64,000 bases of DNA from Marinobacter litoralis (GCF_016427555.1 NZ_JAELVS010000005.1:124001-188000), one strand, 5' to 3'; shown: positions 1-10,695, counted from the first letter of the stretch. Notes: generated by a model not told the origin, from the letters alone. Numbers and translations are program-made.

Positions 1-102
1 GACGCAGTGCCCGCACAAACCGGCGGACTGTCGCTGATTTGCCGCTTCCCTAACACCCAAACCACCAACCCGACCCACAAACCGGAGTCATTCGATGCCT
101 GA
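1..102 (+). CDS. sensor histidine kinase, C-terminal end only (partial)
   Basis: The first reading frame is open from the window edge to a TGA at 100-102. It encodes about 33 residues, including a GGLSLICRFP stretch that resembles the last strand of a histidine-kinase ATPase domain. It overlaps the start of the following response regulator by 8 bases, the usual arrangement for a cognate kinase-regulator pair. The body of the gene lies outside the window, so the kinase assignment is inference from this short tail and the neighbour. Confidence 0.5.
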   Translation, partial: DAVPAQTGGLSLICRFPNTQTTNPTHKPESFDA

Positions 103-763
103 ACTCACTTCCTCTGCCACCAACACTGTGTTCGTCGTGGACGATGATGCAGGCATGCTGGAATCAACCCAGTGGCTGCTTGAGTCGGTTGGGCTGCACG
201 TAAAGGCATTCAGCGATGGCCGGCAGTTTCTTAACGAAGTCAACGAAAAACGCCCCGACTGTGTGGTGCTGGATATCCGCATGCCCGGGCTCGGCGGCCT
301 GAATGTTCAGGAAGAACTGCAAAAACGAGACATAGACGTTCCGATTATCTTCGTCTCCGGTCACGCCGACGTACCCATTGTTGTCCGGGCTTTCAAATCC
401 GGAGCGTTCGATTTTATCGAGAAACCGTTCAATGAACAGTTGTTATTGGACAGCATCCAGCAAGCGATGCAAACCCCGACTGCGGCACAGAGCCAAATGG
501 CCGTTAGCCACGATGCGGAAGCCCTGATCAGTACCCTCACCCGCCGCGAGCGCGACGTGTTCCTCCCACTGGCTCAGGGCTACACTAGTCGGGAAATCGC
601 GGAACAGCTGGAGGTCAGCGTGAAAACCATCGATCTTTACCGGGCGCGGGTAATGAAGCGACTGGGTGCCGACCGGTTGCCAGACGTAACTGGCATTGCA
701 ATTGCTGCTGGCCTGCTCAATCCAGAGGAACTGCGGGCGGATCAGATTTCAACGCCCGCATAA
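95..763 (+). CDS. FixJ/NarL-type two-component response regulator
   Basis: This is a 222-residue cytoplasmic transcription regulator. Residues about 11-125 form a receiver domain: the acidic pocket is DDD near residues 16-18, the phosphoacceptor Asp is D60 in VVLDIRMPG, and the conserved lysine is in EKPF. A short linker leads to a LuxR-type helix-turn-helix at about 145-205 (TRRERDVFLPLAQG, then SREIAEQLEVSVKTIDLYR). The GHADVP motif after the phosphosite is typical of the FixJ/TodT subgroup. The ATG overlaps the stop of the upstream kinase fragment, suggesting translational coupling. Target genes cannot be read from the window. The fold assignment is firm, the pathway is unknown. Confidence 0.9.
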   Translation: MPELTSSATNTVFVVDDDAGMLESTQWLLESVGLHVKAFSDGRQFLNEVNEKRPDCVVLDIRMPGLGGLNVQEELQKRDIDVPIIFVSGHADVPIVVRAFKSGAFDFIEKPFNEQLLLDSIQQAMQTPTAAQSQMAVSHDAEALISTLTRRERDVFLPLAQGYTSREIAEQLEVSVKTIDLYRARVMKRLGADRLPDVTGIAIAAGLLNPEELRADQISTPA

Positions 764-818
764 CAAAGCCAAGTCCACTTAACCAAGCCCAAAGCACTCG
801 CAACCGACAGGCCAAACC

Positions 819-1631
819 ATGCAAACTCCCATCTACCAAATCGATGCCTTTACCAACAAACTCTTCGGGGGCAATCCAGCCGCAGTGATGCCGCTTGAGC
901 GCTGGCTGCCTGATGCAGTGTTGCAAGCTCTTGCAGCAGAAAACAACCTTTCTGAAACGGCATTTTTGGTACCAACACCGGAACAGGAAGACTCTGACTT
1001 TCACATTCGGTGGTTTACGCCCGAATCGGAAGTGCCGTTGTGCGGCCATGCCACCCTGGCAGCGGCTTGGGTGGTGTTCAATAAGCAGGCCTGGCCACAC
1101 GACATAGTGCGATTTCAGTCAAAGTCCGGGCCACTGTCAGTATCCCGGAGGCCGGATGACTCTCTTGAGCTGGACTTCCCCAACCTCGCCTACGAGCCCT
1201 GCGCCACCCCTGAATTGATCAAAGCCGCGATGCCAGAAGCACCGAGCGAAGCGTTCTTTGTTCCCAACGACACCAATTACATGATTGTGATGGCGTCTGA
1301 GGAGGAGGTCCTGGCAGCAGCCCCTGACCTTCAATTACTCACGCAGCTAGGCAATCAGGGCTTAATCGTGACCGCAAGGGGCGAACAATGTGATTTTGTC
1401 AGCCGCTATTTTGCTCCGGGTGTCGGCATCGACGAAGACCCGGTCACTGGCTCTATTCACAGCGTGCTCACCCCCTACTGGGCTGAGAAACTGGACAAAA
1501 GGTCCTTAACTGCCAGGCAGCTCTCTAAACGGGGTGGCAGGCTTCACTGCGAGCTTCGGGGCGACCGTGTGGCAATTTCCGGCCACGCCGCCTTCTTCAT
1601 GGAAGGCTCCGTAAAGCTGCCCTTAGACTGA
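819..1631 (+). CDS. PhzF family phenazine-biosynthesis-like isomerase/epimerase
   Basis: The 270-residue protein has the two-lobed diaminopimelate-epimerase-like fold of the PhzF family. The N-terminal segment YQIDAFTNKLFGGNPAAV is diagnostic, the catalytic glutamate is E46 in NNLSETAF, and the C-terminal signature GIDEDPVTGS is present. Length matches the family (about 260-300). No phenazine genes are nearby, so a phenazine role is unlikely; most PhzF homologues act on unknown small metabolites. It stands alone between a regulator and a flavoprotein on the same strand, 39 bases before the next gene. Confidence 0.88.
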   Translation: MQTPIYQIDAFTNKLFGGNPAAVMPLERWLPDAVLQALAAENNLSETAFLVPTPEQEDSDFHIRWFTPESEVPLCGHATLAAAWVVFNKQAWPHDIVRFQSKSGPLSVSRRPDDSLELDFPNLAYEPCATPELIKAAMPEAPSEAFFVPNDTNYMIVMASEEEVLAAAPDLQLLTQLGNQGLIVTARGEQCDFVSRYFAPGVGIDEDPVTGSIHSVLTPYWAEKLDKRSLTARQLSKRGGRLHCELRGDRVAISGHAAFFMEGSVKLPLD

Positions 1632-1670
1632 TATACTGCCCGCCGGTTTTTTATCAGTGGCGGGCAGGCA

Positions 1671-2861
1671 ATGGCAGTATCTTCATCTCACTATGACGTT
1701 ATCATCATCGGCGCAGGCGCTGCCGGCTTGATGTGTGCCGCCACTGCCGGTTATCGCGGGCGTAAGGTGCTAGTCGTGGACCACGCCAACAAACCCGGCA
1801 AGAAGATTCTGATGTCGGGTGGCGGGCGCTGTAATTTCACCAATCTGAATAGCACGCCAGCGAACTTTCTTTCCGACAACCCGCATTACTGTATTTCGGC
1901 ACTGAAGCGCTACACGCCGCAGGATTTTCTCGAGCTGGTGGACCGCCATGGCGTCGAACATGAAGAAAAAGCGCCAGGGCAACTATTCTGCAAAACCAGT
2001 GCGAAAGACATTCTTAACGTACTGCTGACTGAGTGCGATTGGGCCGGCGCAGAAATCCGTATGGCCACGTCGATCACGCAGGTGCAGCCCAACGAGACCG
2101 GTTACAAACTTAATACCAGTTCCGGTGCACTGAGTTGTGAATCGCTGGTGGTCGCCTGCGGCGGGCTTTCTATCCCTACCATGGGCGCAACCGGCTTTGG
2201 CTACGAGCTCGCCAAACAATTTGGTCTGAGCGTACTGCCCACTCGAGCAGGCTTGGTGCCCTTCACTCTGCATCCTGAATTGAAGCAACAACTATCCCCA
2301 TTGTCTGGGATAAGCTGCCCGGTGGAAGCCCATTGTCACAACCATCATTTTAGGGAACCGTTGCTGGTCACCCACCGCGGCCTAAGTGGTCCATCGATGC
2401 TGCAGGTATCCAGCTATTGGCAACCCGGCGACGAGGTACACATCAACCTGTTGCCAGCGCAAAACATTCAGGACGATCTGTTTACGTTGCGCAAGCACAA
2501 ACCTCAGTCCACCATCGCCCAGTACCTGAACCAACATTTGCCCAAGCGCTTTGCTCAGGCATTCAATGAATTACAGGGCTGGAGCAGGCCGCTGCAGGAA
2601 TATCGAAACCCGGAACTCGAACAGGTTGCCAATACACTGGGAAACTGGACGGTAAAACCCGCCGGGACAGAAGGATACCGAACCGCCGAAGTCACGCTGG
2701 GCGGTGTAGACACTCGCCAGCTGTCGTCAAAGACCATGGCAGTTCTGAACCGGCCCAATCTGTACTTTATCGGAGAGGTGGTGGACGTAACCGGGCATTT
2801 AGGCGGGCACAATTTTCAATGGGCCTGGGCCTCCGGCGTGGCGGCGGGGAATTCAGCTTAA
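1671..2861 (+). CDS. BaiN/YhiN (HI0933) family NAD(P)/FAD-dependent oxidoreductase
   Basis: This is a 396-residue flavoprotein. An N-terminal Rossmann dinucleotide-binding motif, IIIGAGAAGLMCA, at residues about 11-23 binds the FAD adenine. The family signature SGGGRCNFTN follows at about 47-56, and a second conserved block near the C terminus (GEVVDVTGHLGGHNFQWA) completes FAD binding. Length matches HI0933-family members (about 390-410). The substrate is not established for this branch; a cytosolic redox role is all the sequence supports. Its start lies 39 bases after the PhzF-like gene, so co-transcription is possible. Confidence 0.9.
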   Translation: MAVSSSHYDVIIIGAGAAGLMCAATAGYRGRKVLVVDHANKPGKKILMSGGGRCNFTNLNSTPANFLSDNPHYCISALKRYTPQDFLELVDRHGVEHEEKAPGQLFCKTSAKDILNVLLTECDWAGAEIRMATSITQVQPNETGYKLNTSSGALSCESLVVACGGLSIPTMGATGFGYELAKQFGLSVLPTRAGLVPFTLHPELKQQLSPLSGISCPVEAHCHNHHFREPLLVTHRGLSGPSMLQVSSYWQPGDEVHINLLPAQNIQDDLFTLRKHKPQSTIAQYLNQHLPKRFAQAFNELQGWSRPLQEYRNPELEQVANTLGNWTVKPAGTEGYRTAEVTLGGVDTRQLSSKTMAVLNRPNLYFIGEVVDVTGHLGGHNFQWAWASGVAAGNSA

Positions 2862-3140
2862 AGCATCTTAAACATTGGTCCACACCACCAGACACATGTC
2901 GCAATCAAGACGCGCCCTCAACCCATTCGAGTCCTCTCATTGCTCATGACATCGCTGTAATTCTCAGGATTGTTCACTAACAAACTCACACGCTACAATA
3001 GGCCATCCTGTGGATTGGCTCAGACGTACGTCCTTGTTATGCATAACGTCGCTGCTGTTCGGGCCCGTTAACATACAACAGTCTGTGATTGAGCCGGTTG
3101 TTGATATCCGTTCCTCTTAACGCGTGTTGCCATTTCTCAG
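2862..3140. other. intergenic region without a recognised gene
   Basis: The 279 bases between the flavoprotein and the sulfatase gene hold no convincing ORF or RNA. The region presumably contains the promoter of the downstream gene, but I cannot assign boxes with confidence. Confidence 0.4.
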
Positions 3141-5156
3141 ATGAAATACCAGTCCCGCTTTCGTCAGCTGTCGATTTTTTTAATCAAATGTTTTCTGTTT
3201 TCCTTCAGCATCCTGTTGGTTTCACGCTACCTGTTTTTTTTGCATATACGGGATGTGTTGCCAGAAACAGGGGTTGGAGATGATATCTGGCAGGCTTTTT
3301 TCGTTGGCGGGCGTTTTGATGCCAAGGTCACCGCGATTGCCTATTCTCCGCTTTTGTTGAGCGGCCTTGTTGCCGCGGCATTTCACGGCGCTTACCGGCG
3401 CTGGTTAAGATTTTCGATCGGCTACCATACCGCTATAGCCACTCTCTATGTCATTGGTTGCATCTGCAATTTCTATTACTACACGACCTACGGCAGTTAT
3501 GTAGATCTGTTTGTGTTCGGCCTATGGGAAGATGACTCCACCGCAGTGCTTGTCAATATCTGGGAAGACTACCCTGTCATACGCGGTTCTCTTGTGGCTT
3601 TGGGGATCGGCGCGCTGGCCTATTTCTTCTCCCGGAGGTTCCTCCTCAGTCGGTTGGGCCGAATTAACCCACGAGCGCACTGGCACTGGGGCGTTACCGC
3701 ACTGGCCGTTGTCGCCATGTTTCTGTCCACTTTTGTCACGGCGCGGGGCACTCTAGACAGCCATCCCCTTAAGCGTTACCACGCCAGCGTTTCCCAATAC
3801 AAACCGCTCAACATGGTCACTCCAAACGTATTCATGGCGCTTGAGTGGGCAACCTCTGATTATAAGGAACAACAGCGCTTTGAACCTGTTTCTGAGGCCG
3901 AACTGACCGCTCAGATGGAGAAAGTTCTGGGCCAGCCAACCCCGGTCTACCACACACCGGAAAACGAATACCTCCAAGAGCATCCGCCCCATGTGGTTGT
4001 GACGATGATGGAGGGCATGGGCATGAATGTTCTGGTGGAAGACAATCCTCCTGAAAACGACTTATTGGGACGACTTCGCCCGCATTTCAAGGACGACTTT
4101 CTGTTCAAGCGCTTTTTAGCGGGCACATCCGGGACCATCGACAGTATTGTTATGACACTGTTTCATAGCCCCGTAGCGACCATCAGCCACTCCTCGGCCC
4201 AAACGGTCGCATTGCCGAGTTCTGCGGTTCTACCTTACAAGCGGGCGGGCTATGAGGTGGCGTTTTTGTACGGTGGAAATGGCATGTGGCGCAACCTGGC
4301 CAGCTACCTGCCAAGGCAGGGATTCGACCGCGTCTATGATGAAAATGACATCATCGAAGCCATTCCGGAAGCGGATGAATACTCAGGAACCTGGGGTGTG
4401 CCTGATGGTTTTATGTTCCAGTTCGCCAACAAGGTACTGGAAGAAGCAGACAAACCTACCCTGCTTTTTATAATGACCACCACCAATCATTCACCGTACC
4501 AGGTACCGGAAATCTACGAGCCCAGGCCGACGGAGCTCAGTGACCGGTTTGCCGCGATGGCCGAATATGAAGGAGAAGACGCCAGCGTACTGCTTGAAAC
4601 TTTCCAGTACGCCTCGGATGCGCTGGGTCAATTTATGTCGGGCATCAAACAGTCAACGACGCTTCGCGACAACACCATTATTGCGGTAACCGGCGACCAC
4701 CGCGTCCGAAACTTGAGCATACATGAGCCCACAGAATACGGCCTCACCTATGCGGTACCATTTCTGTTACACGTGCCGGAGCCAATTCTTGAAAATGTAC
4801 CCAATCGGTATGACCCTCTGCGCATCGGGTCACATCGGGATATTTTTCCCACGCTCTATCATCACAGCTTGTCTGACCAAGACTATATTACTCTGGGTGG
4901 CGAAAACCTTCTAAGCCCCCACGGAGTCAGCAACGTGGGATTCAACCTGAAGCGCAGCATCAATAAGTATGGCGCGTTCAGTAACGACAAATCCGGTCTG
5001 TTTTACCCCTGGCAAGAAGATGACTCTCTATTTAATCAGCCAAACCCGGAAGAAAAGCGGCCATTCGACGCTGGTTGGGCAGAGGATTATCATCGATTGA
5101 TGGACTATTACCTTCGCTCCCAAATTCTGCCTACGCAGAATTCGGATTCACAGTAG
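3141..5156 (+). CDS. LTA synthase family (alkaline-phosphatase-fold) sulfatase/phosphotransferase
   Basis: The 671-residue inner-membrane protein starts with hydrophobic helices (residues about 10-35, 70-90, 95-115, 150-170, 185-205). A periplasmic alkaline-phosphatase-superfamily domain follows from about residue 280 (PHVVVTMMEGMGMNVL). The probable nucleophile is the threonine in AGTSGTIDS, and late metal ligands lie in AVTGDHRVR. This architecture matches LtaS-type glycerol-phosphate or Gram-negative OpgB/phosphoethanolamine-type transferases. A Gram-negative host does not make lipoteichoic acid, so the acceptor is more likely a lipid or periplasmic glucan head group. No strong ribosome site precedes the ATG. 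It converges with the next gene across 40 bases. Confidence 0.82.
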   Translation: MKYQSRFRQLSIFLIKCFLFSFSILLVSRYLFFLHIRDVLPETGVGDDIWQAFFVGGRFDAKVTAIAYSPLLLSGLVAAAFHGAYRRWLRFSIGYHTAIATLYVIGCICNFYYYTTYGSYVDLFVFGLWEDDSTAVLVNIWEDYPVIRGSLVALGIGALAYFFSRRFLLSRLGRINPRAHWHWGVTALAVVAMFLSTFVTARGTLDSHPLKRYHASVSQYKPLNMVTPNVFMALEWATSDYKEQQRFEPVSEAELTAQMEKVLGQPTPVYHTPENEYLQEHPPHVVVTMMEGMGMNVLVEDNPPENDLLGRLRPHFKDDFLFKRFLAGTSGTIDSIVMTLFHSPVATISHSSAQTVALPSSAVLPYKRAGYEVAFLYGGNGMWRNLASYLPRQGFDRVYDENDIIEAIPEADEYSGTWGVPDGFMFQFANKVLEEADKPTLLFIMTTTNHSPYQVPEIYEPRPTELSDRFAAMAEYEGEDASVLLETFQYASDALGQFMSGIKQSTTLRDNTIIAVTGDHRVRNLSIHEPTEYGLTYAVPFLLHVPEPILENVPNRYDPLRIGSHRDIFPTLYHHSLSDQDYITLGGENLLSPHGVSNVGFNLKRSINKYGAFSNDKSGLFYPWQEDDSLFNQPNPEEKRPFDAGWAEDYHRLMDYYLRSQILPTQNSDSQ

Positions 5157-5196
5157 CACAGCAATACGCTGCGGTGAGGCGTGCTGCCCAAGACAC

Positions 5197-6756
5197 TTAT
5201 AGATACTTCTCCAGTGGCAGCCAAGACAAGAAACGGGATTTCGCCCGGCGCCAGAAACCAACATCCGGCTCTTGATGCACCTGTTGATCTGCCGATTGCC
5301 ACAACAAATCGCCACTCTCATCCAGTGTCACATGCCAGCTGTTTCCGGGTGTCATGGAATGACGGATATCGTCAGATACGGCTTTAGCCATTTCCGGGCT
5401 CTGAATGATCAGCACCGTTTCACCGTTCAGATAGATTGAGCGAAGATTTACATTGAGCGAGCCTACAAACAAAGTACGCTGGTCAAATACAACGGCTTTG
5501 GAATGGAGACTGACGGCGCCGTTATCACAGGCCGCTTCATTAAGGACCCACGCTTTACAGCCTTTTGCATCAGGGCGAAGTTCGTATAGCTCGATGCCGC
5601 TTTCAAGCATTTCTTCGCGCCACCGGGCGTAGGCCGAATGATTGGTCACCAAATCGTTCGACGCCAGCGAGTTGGTAATCGCGCGCATCGAAAGCCCCGG
5701 CTTCACCACCTCGCGCAAATCGTTGAGCTGCTCATCAGCCAATACAAAATACGCCGATTCCACCAAAATTTCTGTCTCGGCCTGAGAAACCAATCCGTAG
5801 AGAGCCTGCGCTGTGAGTTTCGGCGTATCTGTGGGAGCTTCCGGGTCTTTCGGTGGCAGGTCATACACCAGTTTGGCCGGTGCTTGAATCAAGTTGGCAA
5901 AGTGCTCCTCCAGCAAAGTGTCTCCAGCCTCATGCCCTTGAGGTGGTATCGCTTTAAATGACTGAGCCTGCGCCGTTTCGTTGATCAAGCGTGACCGGGC
6001 GCTGGCGGCCAGTTCCGGAGGTTGCGGCTGGTAGATATGTTCAAGCGGGTACGACCACTGACTATTCCAATAGGCTTCGAAATTGTCGGTCATATCGCCA
6101 ACTAACGGTCCCAGTGCCATGACGTCACGGTCCCGAAAATTCAGCTCAGAATGCTCATCAAAATACTCGTCACCGATATTTCGGCCTCCGGCAATGCCGG
6201 CATAGCCATCCGCCACAAACGTTTTGTTGTGCATGCGCCGGTTAATGCGGTCGAAATCGAGAATCAATGATAAGAAACGGCCAATACCGCTGCGGGAGCG
6301 AGCCGGATTGAAGATGCGAACGCGAATTTTAGGATGACCGTTCAGTACGGCAAACAACGATTCCTTACCGGCCACGTTGATGTCGTCCAGCAACAACCGG
6401 ACATTAACACCACGTTCTGCCGCTGCCAGCAAACGGCCAGCAAGGTAACGACCGGAGTTGTCGTCATTCCAGATGTAGTATTGGGCATCAATAGATTGGC
6501 TGGCAGATTCAATGAGAGCCGCACGCACGAGAAACGCATCGCGGCCTGTATTGAGGAGCAGAAACCCTGTATCCGGCTGATTGTCGGATAGATGTTTTTC
6601 CGCCTGCTGAGTAAAGAACGAATCAGCCACTGCCTCGTGTGCCAGAGTCTGGTCATGCTCGAGCGGTTCAAGTGCCGTGGCACACCCCGTCAACACCCCC
6701 AACAGAAGCCACAAACTCAATAACTTGAAAAGCGAAGTCTGTAGCTTGTCGGGCAT
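5197..6756 (-). CDS. phospholipase D family lipoprotein, ClsC-like cardiolipin synthase
   Basis: The 519-residue protein starts with a lipoprotein signal peptide: a basic start, hydrophobic LLSLWLLLGVL, then the lipobox LTGC. It carries two PLD catalytic motifs, HNKTFVADGYAGIAGGRN and HSKAVVFDQRTLFVGSLN, each with the H-x-K-x4-D core. Two HKD motifs and a length near 470-520 fit the ClsC/YmdC group, which joins phospholipids into cardiolipin using phosphatidylethanolamine. The predicted lipid anchor suggests action at the envelope surface. It starts 15 bases after the end of the upstream universal-stress gene and could be read through from that operon. Substrate assignment is by family only. 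Confidence 0.87.
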   Translation of the reverse strand: MPDKLQTSLFKLLSLWLLLGVLTGCATALEPLEHDQTLAHEAVADSFFTQQAEKHLSDNQPDTGFLLLNTGRDAFLVRAALIESASQSIDAQYYIWNDDNSGRYLAGRLLAAAERGVNVRLLLDDINVAGKESLFAVLNGHPKIRVRIFNPARSRSGIGRFLSLILDFDRINRRMHNKTFVADGYAGIAGGRNIGDEYFDEHSELNFRDRDVMALGPLVGDMTDNFEAYWNSQWSYPLEHIYQPQPPELAASARSRLINETAQAQSFKAIPPQGHEAGDTLLEEHFANLIQAPAKLVYDLPPKDPEAPTDTPKLTAQALYGLVSQAETEILVESAYFVLADEQLNDLREVVKPGLSMRAITNSLASNDLVTNHSAYARWREEMLESGIELYELRPDAKGCKAWVLNEAACDNGAVSLHSKAVVFDQRTLFVGSLNVNLRSIYLNGETVLIIQSPEMAKAVSDDIRHSMTPGNSWHVTLDESGDLLWQSADQQVHQEPDVGFWRRAKSRFLSWLPLEKYL

Positions 6757-6771
6757 GACGGACGTTCCTGA

Positions 6772-7623
6772 TTAGCGAAGAATGACCAACGGCTTGGTTG
6801 CGGATTTCAGCATTGTAGTGGTGGTACTGCCAACCAGGAACTGACGAATACGCGAATGGCCGTAAGCGCCCATAACCAGCATATCAATACCCAGCTCCTG
6901 CTGATACGCATTCAATGTGGGCTCCACATCGCCCTGCCGAATGGCCAGGGTAATTTCCACATCCAATCCGGACAGCATGGTTTCCGCCTTTTTCAACTGC
7001 TCCCAGTTTTCAGCGTTGTCAGCACCCACCATCACCAAGTGTAGTGGTATGCCCTTCAGAACCGGGCTGGCCGCCAGCATCTCCACCCCTTTGAAAGCAG
7101 TTGCACTGCCGTCAAACGCGAGCATGGCGGTTTTTGGCTCAGAAAACTCATCAGGCACCAGCAGGATCGGTCGCTGCACACTGCGGATCACAGTCTCAAG
7201 CTGGCTACCGATGTGCAGATTACTGTCTGAGCTGCTCTCACCGTGCACCCCCATCACAAACAAACGGGTGTCTTGCTCCAAGGCCACCAGAGATTCGGCC
7301 AGGTTGCCGTGGCGCTGACGTTTCACCACTTCGCCACTACCTGAGGCAGTAATCCGGCTTTCAGCCTCGTCGAGCATGTGATGCCCGTGCTCAAGCGCCA
7401 ACTTGGAGCGTTTGCGATCGAGCTCTGCCAGCTCGGTCAAAAGCTGCTCACGACTCCCCAAGCCGATATTACCCGCCAAATCCGGCTCTGACGGATAGCG
7501 CTCGTCATCCAGCACGTGCAACAGCATCAAGGGTGCTTCCATGTGCCGGCTTGCCCAGGCTGAATAATCGCACACAGCGTGCACTGCTCGGGAGCCATCA
7601 ATACAGGCTACTACTCTCAACAT
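6772..7623 (-). CDS. tandem universal stress protein (two UspA domains)
   Basis: The 283-residue cytoplasmic protein has two Usp domains. The first begins LRVVACIDGSRAVHAV; the second spans roughly residues 155-283 and ends with the nucleotide-binding motif MGAYGHSRIRQFLVGSTT (G-2x-G-9x-G-S/T). I chose the ATG at 7623 over an upstream in-frame ATG at 7698 because a GGCGAGG ribosome site precedes it and the family starts directly with the first strand. It lies 76 bases downstream of the SulP transporter on the same strand, so the two probably form an operon, a common SulP-Usp pairing. A role in stress tolerance or transporter modulation is inference. Confidence 0.88.
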   Translation of the reverse strand: MLRVVACIDGSRAVHAVCDYSAWASRHMEAPLMLLHVLDDERYPSEPDLAGNIGLGSREQLLTELAELDRKRSKLALEHGHHMLDEAESRITASGSGEVVKRQRHGNLAESLVALEQDTRLFVMGVHGESSSDSNLHIGSQLETVIRSVQRPILLVPDEFSEPKTAMLAFDGSATAFKGVEMLAASPVLKGIPLHLVMVGADNAENWEQLKKAETMLSGLDVEITLAIRQGDVEPTLNAYQQELGIDMLVMGAYGHSRIRQFLVGSTTTTMLKSATKPLVILR

Positions 7624-7699
7624 GTCTGCCTCGCCTTTATCAGAAATCTGTTTGTTATTATGGCATTGCCCATCCGCGTTTGCGTTGACACGGGGCACG

Positions 7700-9187
7700 T
7701 CAGTGCCCCATCAGCTGATCGACCGCATCAGGCTTATCGTGCACTCCGAACCGGTCAACAATCGTTGCACTAGCTTCGTTCAGGCCAATCACCTCGACAT
7801 CCGCACCCTCCCGACGGAACTTGATCACGGCCTTATCCAGGGCGCCCACGGCAGTGATATCCCAAAAATGGGCGCGGCTGAGGTCAATTACCACATTATC
7901 AACCGCTTCTTTGAAGTCAAAGGAAGCCGTGAACTTTTCTGACGAACTGAAGAACACCTGGCCGGTTACCGTATAACGGCGGGTATTGGTTGCTTCGTCC
8001 AGCTCGGACGTCACTGCCATGTAATGGCCGACTTTGTTGGCGAAGAACAAGGACGCCAACAGCACGCCCGCCAGCACTCCAAATGCCAGGTTGTGAGTAG
8101 CAACCACAACCACGACCGTTACCACCATCACGATGTTAGTCGAAAGCGGGTGATTCTTCAGATCCCGAACGGAGGTCCAGCTGAACGTACCAATAGACAC
8201 CATGATCATAACGGCAACCAGCGCGGCCATCGGAATCTGCACCAGCCACTCATCAAGCACCAACACCATCACCAGCAAAAACACACCCGCCGTCAGCGTC
8301 GATAGACGGCCGCGGCCACCCGATTTAATGTTGATGACAGACTGGCCAATCATGGCACACCCCGCCATACCACCGAGCAGACCAGAGCCGATATTGGCGA
8401 TACCCTGCCCTTTGCATTCGCGGTTTCGGTCACTGGTGGTATCCGTCAGATCATCCACGATGGTTGCCGTCATCATGGATTCCAGCAAACCTACCACCGC
8501 CAACCCGGCAGAATACGGCAGAATGATCATCAGTGTTTCAAGGTTGAAGGGCACATCGGGCCACAAGAAAATCGGAAGGGTATCCGGTAGTTCACCCATA
8601 TCGCCGACCGTGCGGATGTCCAGATTCAGAAACATGGCCACAGCGGTCATGGAGATAATGCAAACCAGAGGAGACGGGATCAGCTTGCCCACCTTAGGCA
8701 CATAGGGGAACAGGTAAATAATGCCCAGCCCGGTAGCTGTCATGGCATACACATGCCAGGTTACATTGGTCAGCTCCGGCAACTGGGCCATGAAGATCAA
8801 AATGGCCAGTGCGTTCACAAACCCCGTCACCACCGAGCGCGACACAAAGCGCATTAAACTGCCTAGCTTCAGGTAGCCGGCGGCTATCTGAAACACACCG
8901 GTCAGAAGCGTCGCTGCCAACAAGTACTGAAGACCATGCTCTTTTACCAAGGTCACCATCAGCAGTGCCATAGCACCGGTCGCCGCCGAAATCATGCCGG
9001 GTCGGCCACCCACAAACGCGATAATAACGGCGATACAGAATGACGCATAAAGCCCGATCTTGGGATCAACACCCGCGATGATCGAGAAAGCGATGGCCTC
9101 GGGTATCAGGGCCAGAGCCACCACGATGCCGGACAGCAAATCACCTCGAATGTTCGAGAACCAATCTTGTTTGAGAGAATTCACCAT
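7700..9187 (-). CDS. SulP family inorganic anion transporter with STAS domain
   Basis: The 495-residue membrane protein has about 10-12 hydrophobic helices in residues 10-385. The SulP signature near the N terminus ([20 protein letters not shown]) is followed by a cytoplasmic STAS domain from about 400 to the end ([19 protein letters not shown]). Family members carry sulfate, bicarbonate or other anions across the inner membrane, often with sodium or protons; the sequence does not fix which. It is followed by a tandem Usp gene in the same direction. The intergenic space to the divergent MgtC-like gene is 227 bases and should contain both promoters. Confidence 0.92.
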   Translation of the reverse strand: MVNSLKQDWFSNIRGDLLSGIVVALALIPEAIAFSIIAGVDPKIGLYASFCIAVIIAFVGGRPGMISAATGAMALLMVTLVKEHGLQYLLAATLLTGVFQIAAGYLKLGSLMRFVSRSVVTGFVNALAILIFMAQLPELTNVTWHVYAMTATGLGIIYLFPYVPKVGKLIPSPLVCIISMTAVAMFLNLDIRTVGDMGELPDTLPIFLWPDVPFNLETLMIILPYSAGLAVVGLLESMMTATIVDDLTDTTSDRNRECKGQGIANIGSGLLGGMAGCAMIGQSVINIKSGGRGRLSTLTAGVFLLVMVLVLDEWLVQIPMAALVAVMIMVSIGTFSWTSVRDLKNHPLSTNIVMVVTVVVVVATHNLAFGVLAGVLLASLFFANKVGHYMAVTSELDEATNTRRYTVTGQVFFSSSEKFTASFDFKEAVDNVVIDLSRAHFWDITAVGALDKAVIKFRREGADVEVIGLNEASATIVDRFGVHDKPDAVDQLMGH

Positions 9188-9414
9188 GGTTGGGGATATC
9201 CAGTTACACAGAGAAAAAAGAAACAGTTACATGCTCAGCTACGAGAGCGCGCTGAAAATCCAGGGAAGGCAGATAACTACAGATTTGGGGCGCGAAGCTT
9301 ACCAGAAACTGCCTAAAAAAGTAACAAACCCCACAACCACGCACACCAAAGGTGCTCCCTGCGTTGTAATTTTCTACACTGAAACATACCGGCTCATTAT
9401 TTACGGGAAACTGC

Positions 9415-10695
9415 ATGGACGATGTTGCAAGCCAGTTTATTGCCTCGAACCAAACCGCCATCCACCTAGCCTTATCGTTACTGCTTGGAGCCATCGTTGG
9501 CCTTGAACGAGGCTGGGGGGCCAGAGAACAAAAGGCCGGCGAACGCATTGCCGGCATCCGAACCTTCTCACTGGTGGGTTTTCTTGGCGGTTTGTCAGCC
9601 GTCCTGGCCACCGAAATGACCGTTTGGGCCTTCCCGGCGCTGCTTTTTTGCGTCGCAGCCATCGGGCTGGTTGCCTACCGGGAGCGACTGACACACATTC
9701 GGAATTTCAGCATCACCGGCCTGATCGGCATGCTTCTGACCTTCTGCTTTGGTGCCGTCGCCGTTGCCATTGACCCGGTGATCGCTACGGCCGCTGCGGT
9801 TGTCACCGCGCTTATTTTGGATAACAAACAGGAAATTCATAATTGGGTTAGAAAACTGCAGGCACATGAGCTGGATGCAGCACTGAAGCTATTGCTCATT
9901 TCTGTGGTCATGCTGCCTCTGCTGCCCGACGAGCGAATGGGGCCCGGTGGGGTGCTTAACCCCAGAGAAATCTGGTGGATGGTCGTGATGATCGCCTCTA
10001 TCTCCTTCGTCGGCTATTTTGCCATCCGCGTGGCGGGCACCCAGAAAGGTATATTGTTCACCAGCCTTTTCGCCGGCCTCAGTTCGTCAACCGCGCTAAC
10101 GCTGCATTTTGCGCGCCAGTCGAAACAAAACCCCGTGCTCAACCCTCAGTTCGCCGCCGGCATCCTGATTGCCTGTGGCACCATGTTTCCGCGCATTCTG
10201 GTTTATTGTCTGATCATCAATCCGGCGCTGTTACCTGACCTTGTTATGCCCGTACTGGTTATGACCGTGTTTTTATACGGCCCTGCGCTCTATATCTGGC
10301 GCAGCAATATCCGGCATAAATCGGTGAGCCAACCAATCTTGTCTCAGAACCCCCTGGATCTCGCGTCCGCAGCGGTATTCGGCGTATTGCTTACAGCGAT
10401 TTTGCTGCTCGGTGAGTTTCTTAAAAATACCTTCGGCGATGCCGGCATCTATGCCCTCGCCGCCACCTCCGGCATTGCCGATGTCGATGCCATTACTTTG
10501 TCGCTCACTCGTATGTCTAACAACGGCCTCGCGATGGAGGCGGCCGTACTGGGGATCGTTGTTGCCGCCTCAGTCAACAATCTGGTGAAGTCGGGTATTG
10601 CCTGGGCCATTGGCAATCGCCACGTTGGGCTTCTGGTCGCCGTCCCTATGATGCTCTCTCTCGCCGCAGGCTTACTGGCGGCCTGGTTGCAATAG
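9415..10695 (+). CDS. MgtC/SapB-DUF4010 membrane protein
   Basis: The 426-residue integral membrane protein has an N-terminal MgtC-like domain ([13 protein letters not shown], then [18 protein letters not shown]) in residues about 15-140. A C-terminal DUF4010 region of further helices (residues about 180-425) carries the conserved segment [17 protein letters not shown]. MgtC proteins modulate magnesium-stress and ATPase physiology, but for the DUF4010 fusion the function is not established; it may be a transporter. It is a single gene divergent from SulP. Length fits the fused family. Confidence 0.85.
   Translation: MDDVASQFIASNQTAIHLALSLLLGAIVGLERGWGAREQKAGERIAGIRTFSLVGFLGGLSAVLATEMTVWAFPALLFCVAAIGLVAYRERLTHIRNFSITGLIGMLLTFCFGAVAVAIDPVIATAAAVVTALILDNKQEIHNWVRKLQAHELDAALKLLLISVVMLPLLPDERMGPGGVLNPREIWWMVVMIASISFVGYFAIRVAGTQKGILFTSLFAGLSSSTALTLHFARQSKQNPVLNPQFAAGILIACGTMFPRILVYCLIINPALLPDLVMPVLVMTVFLYGPALYIWRSNIRHKSVSQPILSQNPLDLASAAVFGVLLTAILLLGEFLKNTFGDAGIYALAATSGIADVDAITLSLTRMSNNGLAMEAAVLGIVVAASVNNLVKSGIAWAIGNRHVGLLVAVPMMLSLAAGLLAAWLQ

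Noticed and set aside
3089..3283. Short plus-strand ORF before the LTA-synthase-like gene
   Set aside because: It overlaps the real membrane-protein gene in another frame and has no independent support.
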